Notes under the pieces: generated by a model
The model's database searches: none
What the model saw: only the letters and a program-made list of their open reading frames with translations
Told to the model about the DNA's origin: nothing
Translations under genes and position numbers: made by a program
NCBI GenBank assembly: GCA_964019425.1
Contig: OZ025818.1
Coordinates: 62,001 to 126,000 of the forward strand
DNA length: 64,000 nucleotides
Source: Flectonema sp. DT1601
Taxonomy: Eukaryota; Euglenozoa; Diplonemea; Diplonemida; Diplonemidae
Direction: 5' to 3'
In this document: one piece after another, positions 30,311 through 40,578 of the stretch
Numbering within the stretch: position 1 is the stretch's first letter
How the letters are laid out: the number at the start of each line of letters is the position of its first letter

Positions 30311-31381
30311 TTATTCCTCAGTGAGAGGACATCTGGTTATCGAATCACCTAACTCATCTGGTTCACATCCGATATTAACATTTGGTGTTGATGACCATTT
30401 CTTTATAAAGGAATAACGATCTTCACATTTCACAGGAGACTTCATTATCATTCGAGGAGAACGACAACAGGAATTCATCAGAACATCAAATGGGAGTGCG
30501 TTGATATGAGCAGGGAAGTGAATACCATCTCCAGGTACGTCGATAGATGAGAGAGCTTCCCTGGTGATGTTCTTAACATTTATAACACCAACACCAGTAC
30601 ACGCTGCAGCTAGATACAGAGCTTCACGAAATGCTTGAGCTTTCTCCTTTTTGTTACAGAGATAGGCGATGCCATTCTTATGTTCAGACATCCTATCAAT
30701 GTCTAACCAATGTAATCCGAATATCATTAGTTTACCAGTTGGTTTTAGAAGTGTTTTTATTTCATTAATTCTAGCAATCGCACTATCTAGGTAAGCAGAG
30801 ATTCCACAGTAGTATCTTCCCATGTCCCACATGGCTCCACTCAGAATTACAACATCTGCTTCTCTAATTTCTCGAATGGCTACCGGGTGCCTTCTGAGAT
30901 CTCTTTTTGGAGGGAGACTAAATCCTGGAGCCCAAATATGAGTTAAGCTGGAAGTTTCTCCTTTCTCATGTACTTTCCAGAACTTAGCTTCACGTTTATA
31001 GCTTTCTGTTGTTGGATTCCAATTCCATGTTTGCTCCCACTGATCGTTTTGATGAATCACTAGACCTGCACGTTGAGCAGCGTGAATGGCGTATGACTCT
31101 GTAAGGCTGTCTCCAAAAAGTACAATTTTTGTACTTTTCAAACAATTTCGGATTCCATCCCTCTCAAAAGGAGTCAACTCACAGTGTTCTGGTTCCCATA
31201 CTAATCTCTTTGACTGACTATTAATTCTACCTGGCCATATATCTTCAGACCTTCGACATAGTGGTACACCCCTTGAGGGAACTCTAGAAAGTGATTCTTC
31301 TGTTGCCAGCTCGCGAACAGCACCCCCGACAATTGTAGTCAGCATTGCAGTGGCTGAGAGCCACATCTTTAATCCAGACAT
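30311..31381 (-). CDS. PC-esterase / TBL-like SGNH hydrolase, secretory
   Basis: I start the 356-residue protein at the ATG at 31379-31381. The acceptor TACGACGACAG lies 11 bases upstream, and this start puts a signal peptide or anchor at the very N terminus (LKMWLSATAMLTTIVGGA). The fold shows SGNH/PC-esterase blocks: IVLFGDSLTES (nucleophile Ser in GDS), VVILSGAMWDMGRYYCG, LMIFGLHWLD, and a final DGIHFPAH with the Asp and His of the DxxH pair. Proteins of this class O-acetylate or de-acetylate glycans (plant TBL, CASD1/Cas1, NXPE). Cysteines near both ends suggest disulfides in a luminal enzyme. The substrate is unknown. Confidence 0.8.
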   Translation of the reverse strand: MSGLKMWLSATAMLTTIVGGAVRELATEESLSRVPSRGVPLCRRSEDIWPGRINSQSKRLVWEPEHCELTPFERDGIRNCLKSTKIVLFGDSLTESYAIHAAQRAGLVIHQNDQWEQTWNWNPTTESYKREAKFWKVHEKGETSSLTHIWAPGFSLPPKRDLRRHPVAIREIREADVVILSGAMWDMGRYYCGISAYLDSAIARINEIKTLLKPTGKLMIFGLHWLDIDRMSEHKNGIAYLCNKKEKAQAFREALYLAAACTGVGVINVKNITREALSSIDVPGDGIHFPAHINALPFDVLMNSCCRSPRMIMKSPVKCEDRYSFIKKWSSTPNVNIGCEPDELGDSITRCPLTEE

Positions 31382-31420
31382 ATTATTTATAACTGTCGTC
31401 GTATAAAGAAGAGTGTTCAT
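31379..31420 (-). promoter_or_regulatory. 3' splice acceptor fixing the PC-esterase-like start
   Basis: CTCTTCTTTATACGACGACAG ends at 31393. An earlier ATG at 31420 lies within what would be intron or leader, so the ATG at 31381 is preferred. Confidence 0.55.
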
Positions 31421-31502
31421 CAGTAAAGTTTAGTAAAACATTAGAGCAGGTGGGATAACACACAACTAAGTTAACAAACAGATACAACAACCTACTGGGT
31501 GG

Positions 31503-32594
31503 CTATGATACCACGCAGCTGCTTTTTTCCTTCTTTACACGTCTTATCCTCCGCACACACTCATACTCCTCAAAGAGATGAAGATTTCTTTGCGGAAGTT
31601 GAATCGACGTCAAGCGACAGCCATCGAGGAAGTTAGCACCAACAACTTCAACATTGTAAAAATTAGATAAATCAAGAGTCGTAATAAATGAACATCCTTG
31701 TAGGAAACAAGCTCCAATTGTTGAAACGTTTTGAAAACCAGAAACGTCAATTGTTTTTAATGATGTACAATTAAGAAGGAATCCCATTTCAATGTAGTCA
31801 AGACTACTGAAGTCTGACAAGTTGAGAGTTGTGATTGACGTGCATTGACTAAGAAAGCAAAACCCAACTTTAGTAACATTACTGAGATTCGATAAATTAA
31901 TCGTCGTGAGTGAAGTACATCCCTCGACAAAACAATAACCGACTGTCGTGACATTACTAAAACCTGACAAGTCAACGTCTCTGAGTGAAGTACATCCCCT
32001 GAGGAAACTTCCTTCAATAGTAGAAACACTACTTAGACCCGACAAGTTTATATTATTAAGTGAAGAACATCCCAGTAGGAAGTTCTCTTCAATTGTAGTA
32101 ACACTACTGAGACTTGACAAGTCAAGTGACGTGATGAACTTGTACAATGAAAAGAAGTCACGTTTAATAATTTGAACGTCAGAATTGCTATTACGAAAAG
32201 CAATAGCTGTCATGTTTTTATGTATCCTTGTTCGTACAAGATTTAGTTTATTATACTTAACGAATGTTGGAGTATCCAAGCAGAGGAACTCATCACCGCT
32301 ATTGGAATGTCGAACTAACATTTCCGATATTTGTTCTGCGTCATTGAACCAACGTTTTCCGAATAACCAAGTTTTCTTAAACGCCACCAACTCAGCCTCA
32401 GAACGCGTCACATGAGACAGTAGTCGTACTTCAGTACGTAGGATTTCACCTTCAAATGAGAGCTCAATTTCTTCTTTATTAATATTCCATTCTTCAGCAA
32501 CGGTTTTTACAACATCTGCAACCAGAGAATCCGAATCAGCAGTGAAAGAAACACTTGAAAATCCAAAATCAGGACAGCAAATAAAAACTTGCAT
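31503..32594 (-). CDS. Ubiquitin-like domain plus BspA-type leucine-rich repeats
   Basis: This 363-residue protein has an N-terminal ubiquitin-like region (residues 1-70: FADSDSL-type strand, VVKTVAEEWNINKEEIELSF helix and strand, then EGEILRTE). From about residue 160 to 335 there are seven 24-residue repeats of the form LSxLSxVTTIExxFLxGCTSL. These are LRR_5/BspA-like repeats, each with a Cys and an inserted Phe-Leu pair. The tail is basic and ends SSCVVS, where the Cys could be lipidated. Such repeats are common in protist genomes and act as protein-binding scaffolds. The fusion suggests a substrate receptor or adaptor in ubiquitin signalling, which is inference. The acceptor TATTATTTTTCAG lies only 9 bases before the ATG. 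Confidence 0.8.
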   Translation of the reverse strand: MQVFICCPDFGFSSVSFTADSDSLVADVVKTVAEEWNINKEEIELSFEGEILRTEVRLLSHVTRSEAELVAFKKTWLFGKRWFNDAEQISEMLVRHSNSGDEFLCLDTPTFVKYNKLNLVRTRIHKNMTAIAFRNSNSDVQIIKRDFFSLYKFITSLDLSSLSSVTTIEENFLLGCSSLNNINLSGLSSVSTIEGSFLRGCTSLRDVDLSGFSNVTTVGYCFVEGCTSLTTINLSNLSNVTKVGFCFLSQCTSITTLNLSDFSSLDYIEMGFLLNCTSLKTIDVSGFQNVSTIGACFLQGCSFITTLDLSNFYNVEVVGANFLDGCRLTSIQLPQRNLHLFEEYECVRRIRRVKKEKSSCVVS

Positions 32595-33028
32595 ATTTCT
32601 TCACTGAAAAATAATATAAATAAAACCAAACCAACAATCTACACAGTCTGCTGCTGTGTCGTATTCTCAATAACTAATAGGAAGTGTGAACCGACTTAAA
32701 CTGATAAAGCTAAAGGAGGATACCAAACACTATATTTCGTTCTTATAGTACATGTTAAATTCAAAAAAAATAAAATAAAGAATCGGTAAACTTCACTTTT
32801 TACTTTTTTTACAAAAGTTCACTTTTGTTTTTGTTTGTGCGCAACCTAACACTAGACGTGTAAGGAGTCTGCAAAACCAACAAAAGGATAAAAGAGAGTA
32901 ACCAAGAGAGAGAATTGTAAGACGACGGAGACTAAAAGTGTTATCGTAGGGAGGAATAGTTATAAAGATTTAAAAAAAAGATGCGTACGAGTGGGTTTTA
33001 ATGAAACAATTCACTTATTGTATTATTT
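32595..33028. other. Spacer
   Basis: AT-rich, with the leader and acceptor of the LRR gene and the 3' region of the oxidoreductase transcript. No gene was seen. Confidence 0.45.
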
Positions 33029-33976
33029 TTAACTAAAATCAACCTCCTTTCCGGTATTTACTACTTCCATGCAAATGGAAAGGAGATTTTCTAATTTAAG
33101 AGAATAATCGAAATCCAGATTAGGACTCAAATCACCGGACTTAACTTTCTCAAGAAATTCCCTCGCTTCGATAACATAACTCTCCGCATAGCGTTCTGCG
33201 AAAGTTAGTGGATTATCACTTATTGGGTTTGTGACAAATCGAGCATCCTTATCACCGAGAGCTTCTATTCTTTGATCGTAGCTTGTTGCAATACGAGAGT
33301 TCATAATGTATCCCATCCTACCTCCTGAAAACTTTAATATCGTGTGACATGTTTCAAACATCCCTTCAGCACGTTCTTCATCATAAACACAAGCATCTGT
33401 TTTAATCTTTTGAGGAATGTCTCCCATCATCCAACACAGTTGGTCTAAGTCGTGAACAGCACAGTCTCTGTATATGTTGCCGGATATTTTTAAGAACTCA
33501 GGTGGTGGGTATGGATGATCTCTCGAAACGATACTAATACTTAGAAGGTTTCCAATTTCTTTGTCGTCAATCGCCTTCTTTACAGCACGAATGCGAGGAT
33601 CATACCGTCTGTTGAATGCCGTGAACAGAAGCTTCTTACAATCATTAGCAAGGCTAAAGAGACTTTTCATTTCCTTTTCACAGAATGTCAGAGGCTTTTC
33701 ACAAAATATGTGAATTCCGTTTTTAAGAGCAGCTTGAATACCTTCATTGTGGCATGCTGTTGGAGAGCATACGAACACAAATTCAAGTTCCTTATCACAA
33801 ACGGCTTCTTCAACGGTTTGGACGTGTTTTGTTGTTTTATTAAACGAGTCGGTGTTTAGATCATTTCTTGGGTCGACAATATAACGAATTTCAACATCGT
33901 CCATGTTCTTTAAGTTTCCGTAATGGATAACTCCAGCACGACCATATCCAAATATTGCTCCAACTAGTTTGGTCAT
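33029..33976 (-). CDS. Gfo/Idh/MocA-family NAD(P)-dependent oxidoreductase
   Basis: The 315-residue protein starts at the ATG at 33974-33976. It opens with a Rossmann nucleotide-binding motif (GAIFGYGRAG, GxGxxG) and an acidic end of strand two (YIVDPR, favouring NAD). It carries the family motif CEKPLTF (catalytic Lys) and the DCAVHDLDQLCWMMG motif with the catalytic Asp/His. Family members such as inositol 2-dehydrogenase and scyllo-inositol dehydrogenases oxidise cyclic polyols or sugars. The length is typical. Substrate cannot be told from sequence alone; inositol is the usual annotation. No targeting signal is seen, so it is probably cytosolic. Confidence 0.88.
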   Translation of the reverse strand: MTKLVGAIFGYGRAGVIHYGNLKNMDDVEIRYIVDPRNDLNTDSFNKTTKHVQTVEEAVCDKELEFVFVCSPTACHNEGIQAALKNGIHIFCEKPLTFCEKEMKSLFSLANDCKKLLFTAFNRRYDPRIRAVKKAIDDKEIGNLLSISIVSRDHPYPPPEFLKISGNIYRDCAVHDLDQLCWMMGDIPQKIKTDACVYDEERAEGMFETCHTILKFSGGRMGYIMNSRIATSYDQRIEALGDKDARFVTNPISDNPLTFAERYAESYVIEAREFLEKVKSGDLSPNLDFDYSLKLENLLSICMEVVNTGKEVDFS

Positions 33977-34014
33977 GTTGTATTTATACTGATTTGAATA
34001 ATAAATTAAATAAA
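33974..34014 (-). promoter_or_regulatory. 3' splice acceptor fixing the oxidoreductase start
   Basis: TTTATTATTCAAATCAG on the minus strand ends at 33989, with the ATG 12 bases on. Codons further upstream in frame are hydrophobic nonsense and have no ATG. Confidence 0.6.
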
Positions 34015-34654
34015 AAAAGGAAAATCCCAACCGTCAACTTACAGTCATTGCCCATCCAAAAAAGTAAGGCAAGTATTCTGATAGACTTTATTCTGATGAA
34101 TTCATTTCGAGGAAGAAAATTCAAAATCAAAAAAGAAAATATCAAGTACTTAAGAATAATCAATCAGTTATAAATTGTGAGGACATCAAATAAATCAAAA
34201 AGTCTGACTTCGACTTCGAACTATTCCCCTAACCTCAGCCCTCTTTAGTAAAGAAGTAAGAGAGGCACTGAATTCTAATTACAAAAACGAGTTAGTTTGT
34301 TAGCGAGTCCAACAAACCACCGAGTGCCAGTTAGGTAGACGCTCAAAGAGAGTCGGGTAACTAAATACTGCGGTAGTGGATAACAAAGAAGGCAGTCACC
34401 TGTAATTCAGAATGACAGCCTCAGTTTCGGAGGTTAGATTTTCACGAAAAAAAAAGTTAAACACAATTACACGAAGTAAGCGAACGGTAATAACGTAACA
34501 AAACTACAAAGAAAAAGGACCTCCGCATTGTCCAGGCGGAAGATCGAACGAAAACAGAACAGTAAAGGGAACTAATGAAAATATTTCCACTCACTTTTAC
34601 ACAAACTACTCGACACCAATGTGATAATGACAAGTGGATTAAACACTAATCACC
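33989..34654. other. Spacer
   Basis: About 650 bases between the oxidoreductase gene and the SLOG-SLATT gene stop codon. No gene, RNA or repeat was recognised. Confidence 0.45.
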
Positions 34655-37600
34655 TCACCGGGATCTAAAAGTACTTCCAAAACCACTACCGCTGCTTAGA
34701 TTACGAGGAGTGTCACCTCCAAACCACAGAAGATCTTTATTAGCGTTGTTACTATAGAATGCTAACTTCTGAGTTCTAGTAACAGGTTTATACGTATGAA
34801 GATATGTAAAGATTTCTTCTCGCAATCGATTGGCAGGTAAATCAGCGATCAAACGTTGAGACTCTGCTGTCAATTCGAGTTCGTTAAGACTTGAGAGCTT
34901 CTGAGATCGGGATTTATGGACGAATCTACTTACGTTAAAATCTTGAAAAACTGAATAAACTGCTCGCGGCAAAGTCTTCAAACGGAGACGTAAGTCGGCC
35001 ACAGTTTCATACATAAGAACCCAACTGTCCCAAGAAGGGTTATCCTTCTTAGCTTTCGAAAGATACTTCGAAAATGCGACTCCAACAGCTGACTGAGATA
35101 ATAATATAAAGAATTCTTCAAAAGCAACTTTCAGTTGAGACTCCGTCAAATGTCTGATGTCATTAACCACTTCAGCAAACCTTCCATTGTGACACTGTGA
35201 TGCCAGTTGAATAAAATGTGTTTTCCAGGTTCTTTTTTTATATGCAATACCGCTAGTTTCACCGGCTTCACAATATGGAAAAGGTCTTCCCATCCAGTCT
35301 GAAATCATGTCCTTATGCTTACAGTTAATGGAGTCAGCTGGAGAGACATCACCACCCTGAATTAAATCAAACATCAGAATAACGAATTGACGTCTTCTGT
35401 GAGACCCATTTATAACATCACGAAGATCAAATGTAACGAGTCTTCGAGATAGTTCATAAAACAGACGAAGAGGAGTTTCATAAGAAAGATCAACAAGAAC
35501 TGATACCACGAGGTGAGTTAATGAACCCTCTATTTGAATTAAAAGAGAAATAAGATCAGATTCGATACCAGAATTCTGATTATTTGATTCATCAATAACG
35601 GAAACTAACAACTGAAGAAGTCTACTATGTGTTGGTTCTTGTTCTTCTTCAACTTCATCATCTGAGTACATGAATTGGTTTTCATCGTTAGAAGTGTCTT
35701 CTTTTAATATTTTGTGAACTTCCATAGAATCAAGTCTTGAGAGAAGACGTAACAGGATCTGTTGATTATAAATATTCATAAAGAGTGGTCTTGTCAAGAT
35801 GTGAAATTGTCTTTGTGAAACTGATTCACAGAATGAAAACGTTACAGCAACTGAATCGAAAGCCTCGACTAACAAACGTTCTTTTGAATAATTAAGAAGA
35901 GTGTCGGTTAACTTCATTATTTCCTCATCAGATTCAGAGTATCGCTCACCATCAACCAAATCAGCAATTGCTGAACTTTCTGAAACTCTCGCAAGCAGAT
36001 GTTCCAAATGCGGAGAATCCCACGATGCGACCACAACTCTCAGATGGGAATCTCTTCTAACAAAGTCATTCTCCATCAGCAACCTATGAACTCTTTCAAC
36101 GAATGAATTACAAATTACTAACGTTCCCTGAATCAACTCTCTTAGTTGTGTTTGTGTTAATTGTGACAAGACAGGTTTTAGTGATTTATGAAGTAGTTTT
36201 AGAATAGATTCCTTAGAGAGATTGTTAATATTTAAAATCGGATTTGAATTGATTTCTGATGAACGATGCTGATGTGGCGGAGCTATTCGGAACTCATGCA
36301 TTGCCAGAGAGAGTTTTTCAGAAAGGGAATAAGGAATACTTAACCTCACATCAAATGACAATATCTCATCTGCTAACTGGTCAATCATTCTACTTGAAGG
36401 AGTACCAGCGATAGCTGATTGCATTACTGATAATAAAAATCTCAATTTCGGATCTTGCAACTGCACAAAAATATTCTGTGATTCCTCATTACTCGCTTCA
36501 CACAATTGTAATCTTTTCATTAACTGTTCTCTACTAAATCTGTTTATTATTATTTGATCTAATTCAGCAACGCAAAGTGACAATCGTTCCTTCATATCAT
36601 TACCTTGCTCACCAGGTCTAACCGAAAATATTACTGTGGGTAGTAACTTGTCTATTCTAGAACAGGAGCTCCTTGTGAAGATTCGACTGACTGGACTCCC
36701 AAATGATAGATTAATGAGATACTGGTCAAGAAGCATTCGAGAACATCCATTCAGCTGACGCGATAGTTCCTTTGGAAGTCCGGCAATTATAGTGTCTCTG
36801 GATTGAAGTCGGAGGCTACTTGCTGAATACTTCGCTGTTGCTACTTCTAATCGTGTTGGAATTGATCCAAGAAACTCATCGATATCCATCTCTCCAATTC
36901 TTTTTACAACTTCATAAAGAAACTGTGCTGTTGTCGTTAACTCTTTACCTCCCCAATGTTTCAAAGAGAAATCCATTAACGATGCCACGACTCTGTCTGA
37001 TTGTCTCCTCACGAACATTCTCACATCGTCATCTCTAATCGCACATTCAATAGTATTTCTTGAGAATCGATTTCCAGCTCTCTTTGGAATACTAATGTCT
37101 GATAAATACCACAACTCTGATAGCAGCGCTTCTCCAAAAGCAGAACGTCCTGTTGACAGCCCACCAATTATATCTTCACGAGTTACTTCAACGTTGGCGT
37201 CTAAAACTAAATGAGTTATTAGAAGATCTAAGAAAGCCTCAACAGATATTCTTTTTAAGATGTCTAACAATTCTCTAGTTCCTAAATTATCAACATAGCT
37301 GTGTAGTTCTGGAGTATTGTCTTGTAACTCGTGTAGAATGTTATATTTATTTACAGTTATTCTCTTACTAAGAATAGTTAACAAAGCAGTAATCAGACGA
37401 TCACGTCCTTCAGGCTTTAGTTGAATTGCTTTGAGAGCTGAGATGTTACTGGTGCTGGTATCAGTTGTTGGGCTTGTCGCATGTAGTGTGTGAAGTAATG
37501 ATGTTCGTAGTCTTGATCTTTGTTGATGTGGTGAGTTTGATGATTTTATAGCCGTCTTTGGATCAACCAGTAGGTTTAGTACCTTATCAACTGATTGTTT

Positions 37601-40387
37601 TATTGTTGTTTTATCACTGATGTTGTCTGTTTGAGTAGCTTCCAACAATGACTTTATTGATAACGTAGTAAGGTCTAATCCGTAACGTTTCCCTGCTTCT
37701 TCAAGTTGGGCAGTTTCATCAACAGGAGGTTTGTCTTCAGGAGGATTTGCGTTGGTTGGTTTTGAAGTAGAATCATCTTCACCGACGTTACCTTCTAATA
37801 TAAGTCCCCAGTGAAGTGCTTCATCTAGAATCGTTTTCTCAGCAGCATCAACTAGGTAATCTCTGTTGTTCTGATTATCTACATTCTCAATTTGAGAAAC
37901 CCACCACATTGAAACATTAGATAAATTATTCTGTGTTAAATTCATCCTTTTTATGAGAACAGAAAATCTCACATTATCCATCCACTTCGCAATATTCGTA
38001 GCAAGACATATTACCAACGTTACCCACGGTTGGACGTATCCAAGTCCGTATGTTGCGACTGCAGCAATAAGTGAACCAGAAGCATTCAATAATTGAATTA
38101 GCAATGAATAGGTATAGTTGTGCCTTCCAAATTTGGTACATTTACGTTGCAATTCATTCATTTTTGCTTCAACACGATAGAGTTGGTATTGCTCAGGTCC
38201 TAGTTCTGTAAAACCATCGTCTCCTGTGTCTCTGATGTGCGGTGGTGGTATAGGACCAGTGTAGTTTTCGAGAGTCGCATGAACGACTTCAGAGTTTGTA
38301 AGTAACGTAATTAAGTCAGAACACTTTGATTGGAGAAACTCTTCTCTTGTTATATATTTAGCACCAGCTGATTTCCGTTTTGAAATTGCATCCTTACTAT
38401 ACTCCAACGTTTGTGAACGATATTTATATATTTCAGAAAGCAACAGTTCTGCTGCTGCTTCTAGGCGAACCCACTTCGGACCTGCCCGCTGTTGTTTTCC
38501 AATTCCCTGAAAGAATGTTAACATTATAGGTAATATTATTCCTGCCCATTGTAGGCCGTTGAACATCAGTCTACCAAAGTCGGGTGAGTCTGGTGGGAAA
38601 GCAGGTTTGTCAACATCGATGTATTTCCAAATTAAAAGCAAAAAGGTTTGTAACGTTGAAGCAAACGTTGTCAGAATCGATAATAACACAACAACAATCT
38701 CAGCTTTGAAATATATTCCTCTCCAGATTGCTGCGTTGTGTCTCCATCTTGAATACAGAATCCATGACTCTTCGAGTGTTTCATTTCCTTTTAAGGCGTT
38801 TTCTACTTTGCGTGTGAATTCGTTTGTAGTTAAACCACGTGAAGCAATTTGAATATCACCATTTATAATAATCTCTGCTGTTATTGAATCAATCCCAGAG
38901 AGGTATTGTCTGAAATGATCGATTCCGGCTTCTTCTTCGATGTCTTCCTTTCTGCTGTTTACAACATTTCTAACTTTATTAATCGTATCACAGAGAACAT
39001 CTGCATAACCACCGGAACCTTCAATTATAATTATAGGCCATCTCTTGCTTACTTGTTGTGCTAAGTGATATTTTTCATAATTTACATCACCTCCAATGAG
39101 GATTGATATTATCGGACAGTTCTGTCTTTCAGGAGGAAGTACAACATCACTGCGGAGAAGTGATTGTCTGGTATCTCGTGAGAAGCCTGCTGTTATCGTA
39201 GCTGCAAGCCATAATTTATATCTGTGAACATCTCTCTTACTCGGAACACAACCCGCAGGATCAACTGAGAAGTGAGATAGTTCATGTAGTAAACTCTTTG
39301 TGTGGCAAGTCTCTGGAAGTACTTCTTTGATTGTACGCATTCGGTTGGCCTTTGCTTCCGGACAGATGTGTTGAAAATCATATCTTCCACACTTACAGAT
39401 TGCAATCTCATCAAAAGTTAACATTGTTCCGCATTCACATTGCCGTACCAGAGCTTCAGTAACACTTGCTGGACACTTGCGAAGTTCGGAGTCATCAGAT
39501 AGTTTTATAATTGCGTGGTCTCTTGGATCATTTCTATCAAAGTTGTCGTCGTCATGATTTCTAAAAATTCGACCAGTCGGAGCCCAATCAACATCTCGAT
39601 GATCTCCGTGTGAATTGTTACATTCAAAACCTGGACAAACTAAAACTCTCTCTGCTGCTCGTTTATGTCTACGCATGCTTTTAGGCTTTCCAAGTGGCAA
39701 TGGATGTCTTTCTAAGAAAGCAGAAGTTGAACCAATATCTGGTTCAACAATAATATGATGAGTGAATGATGAATTCAATCCGATATCTGACTTAGCTGAA
39801 GCACCACCAACTCCAATCAAGTAAGGATGTCTTGAAATACTCGCGTCAATACCTTTTGATAATTCCTCAGCTAGAACACCTTCAGCGTCTGCAATAATAC
39901 ACGATGATGATCTCCTTGCTAGTTCAGGTAGACCTATTTGTATGTAGTGTTGAATTACTTTTAATGATTCCAAGTCAGTCAGAGGTACTGGAGTAGAGTC
40001 ATCATCATCATCAACTCGCTGCTTTTCTTTTTGAATTCGAGCGACTGTCTGCGTATCAGCTTCACCAGAAGCTGTAGTTGGTCTTAATTCACCGCAGATA
40101 TAAACAACACCCTTAACTGCTTGTTCGTGTACTTCTTGTTCTTGAACTCCCTCTGAGTGGCTTGATCCATCGTTAGATTCGTCGTCTCTTTTTTTTTTTG
40201 GTTTATAAACAGGAATTCGATCATGAATAACTCCAATCTTTCTTAAAATCTTATCCGGGTGAGTTCGGAGTGAACATCTTGCTACTACTGGCTCAAGGTA
40301 CTTTTCATCAATTTGTTGACGTTTTCGGAATTCTTCTTCCCGCCTCTGCTGCCATGTGCGAGGGGATGGAGCAAACACGGCATCCAT
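34655..40387 (-). CDS. Giant LSDAT (SLOG)-SLATT membrane protein
   Basis: The 1,910-residue protein starts at the ATG at 40385-40387 and has no introns. Order: a basic N terminus; an LSDAT/SLOG nucleotide-binding-like region, about residues 140-490. Its C-terminal half aligns with the TRPM N-terminal homology region (IISILIGGD...WPIIIIEGSGGYADVL). A Cys-rich ribbon (CECG...CKCG, about 315-345) lies inside it. Then come two transmembrane segments (about 560-585 and 608-628) and the SLATT-type helix GPKWVRLEAAAELLLSEIYKYRS. A second 2-TM unit with a following basic helix lies at about 760-820. About 1,000 helical residues without a recognised domain complete the protein. It lacks the six-TM ion channel of TRPM. 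In bacteria SLOG binds nucleotide-derived ligands and SLATT disturbs membranes in conflict systems. That function is family knowledge; its application here is inference. Confidence 0.8.
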   Translation of the reverse strand: MDAVFAPSPRTWQQRREEEFRKRQQIDEKYLEPVVARCSLRTHPDKILRKIGVIHDRIPVYKPKKKRDDESNDGSSHSEGVQEQEVHEQAVKGVVYICGELRPTTASGEADTQTVARIQKEKQRVDDDDDSTPVPLTDLESLKVIQHYIQIGLPELARRSSSCIIADAEGVLAEELSKGIDASISRHPYLIGVGGASAKSDIGLNSSFTHHIIVEPDIGSTSAFLERHPLPLGKPKSMRRHKRAAERVLVCPGFECNNSHGDHRDVDWAPTGRIFRNHDDDNFDRNDPRDHAIIKLSDDSELRKCPASVTEALVRQCECGTMLTFDEIAICKCGRYDFQHICPEAKANRMRTIKEVLPETCHTKSLLHELSHFSVDPAGCVPSKRDVHRYKLWLAATITAGFSRDTRQSLLRSDVVLPPERQNCPIISILIGGDVNYEKYHLAQQVSKRWPIIIIEGSGGYADVLCDTINKVRNVVNSRKEDIEEEAGIDHFRQYLSGIDSITAEIIINGDIQIASRGLTTNEFTRKVENALKGNETLEESWILYSRWRHNAAIWRGIYFKAEIVVVLLSILTTFASTLQTFLLLIWKYIDVDKPAFPPDSPDFGRLMFNGLQWAGIILPIMLTFFQGIGKQQRAGPKWVRLEAAAELLLSEIYKYRSQTLEYSKDAISKRKSAGAKYITREEFLQSKCSDLITLLTNSEVVHATLENYTGPIPPPHIRDTGDDGFTELGPEQYQLYRVEAKMNELQRKCTKFGRHNYTYSLLIQLLNASGSLIAAVATYGLGYVQPWVTLVICLATNIAKWMDNVRFSVLIKRMNLTQNNLSNVSMWWVSQIENVDNQNNRDYLVDAAEKTILDEALHWGLILEGNVGEDDSTSKPTNANPPEDKPPVDETAQLEEAGKRYGLDLTTLSIKSLLEATQTDNISDKTTIKQSVDKVLNLLVDPKTAIKSSNSPHQQRSRLRTSLLHTLHATSPTTDTSTSNISALKAIQLKPEGRDRLITALLTILSKRITVNKYNILHELQDNTPELHSYVDNLGTRELLDILKRISVEAFLDLLITHLVLDANVEVTREDIIGGLSTGRSAFGEALLSELWYLSDISIPKRAGNRFSRNTIECAIRDDDVRMFVRRQSDRVVASLMDFSLKHWGGKELTTTAQFLYEVVKRIGEMDIDEFLGSIPTRLEVATAKYSASSLRLQSRDTIIAGLPKELSRQLNGCSRMLLDQYLINLSFGSPVSRIFTRSSCSRIDKLLPTVIFSVRPGEQGNDMKERLSLCVAELDQIIINRFSREQLMKRLQLCEASNEESQNIFVQLQDPKLRFLLSVMQSAIAGTPSSRMIDQLADEILSFDVRLSIPYSLSEKLSLAMHEFRIAPPHQHRSSEINSNPILNINNLSKESILKLLHKSLKPVLSQLTQTQLRELIQGTLVICNSFVERVHRLLMENDFVRRDSHLRVVVASWDSPHLEHLLARVSESSAIADLVDGERYSESDEEIMKLTDTLLNYSKERLLVEAFDSVAVTFSFCESVSQRQFHILTRPLFMNIYNQQILLRLLSRLDSMEVHKILKEDTSNDENQFMYSDDEVEEEQEPTHSRLLQLLVSVIDESNNQNSGIESDLISLLIQIEGSLTHLVVSVLVDLSYETPLRLFYELSRRLVTFDLRDVINGSHRRRQFVILMFDLIQGGDVSPADSINCKHKDMISDWMGRPFPYCEAGETSGIAYKKRTWKTHFIQLASQCHNGRFAEVVNDIRHLTESQLKVAFEEFFILLSQSAVGVAFSKYLSKAKKDNPSWDSWVLMYETVADLRLRLKTLPRAVYSVFQDFNVSRFVHKSRSQKLSSLNELELTAESQRLIADLPANRLREEIFTYLHTYKPVTRTQKLAFYSNNANKDLLWFGGDTPRNLSSGSGFGSTFRSR

Positions 40388-40418
40388 ACAAGTGGTACCC
40401 ACGCTGTGAAAAATATTA
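40385..40418 (-). promoter_or_regulatory. 3' splice acceptor before the SLOG-SLATT gene
   Basis: AATATTTTTCACAG on the minus strand ends at 40404; 16 bases later comes the ATG at 40387. In-frame codons just upstream have no ATG. Confidence 0.6.
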
Positions 40419-40545
40419 GTTAATTGAGGTTAAAATAATTGTGTTAGTTTCAGAGTCTTCATGATATCAGGCATTGACCTGAAGAAGAATAATTAAAAAT
40501 ACTGGTAATGATAAATAACTACTATTCCTACTAAAGACGCACTAG

Positions 40546-40578
<33 letters not shown>

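Noticed and set aside
34655-40387. Full TRPM channel
   Set aside because: Only the N-terminal LSDAT part resembles TRPM. The membrane segments come as two separated pairs with SLATT-like helices, and there is no six-TM channel or TRP box.
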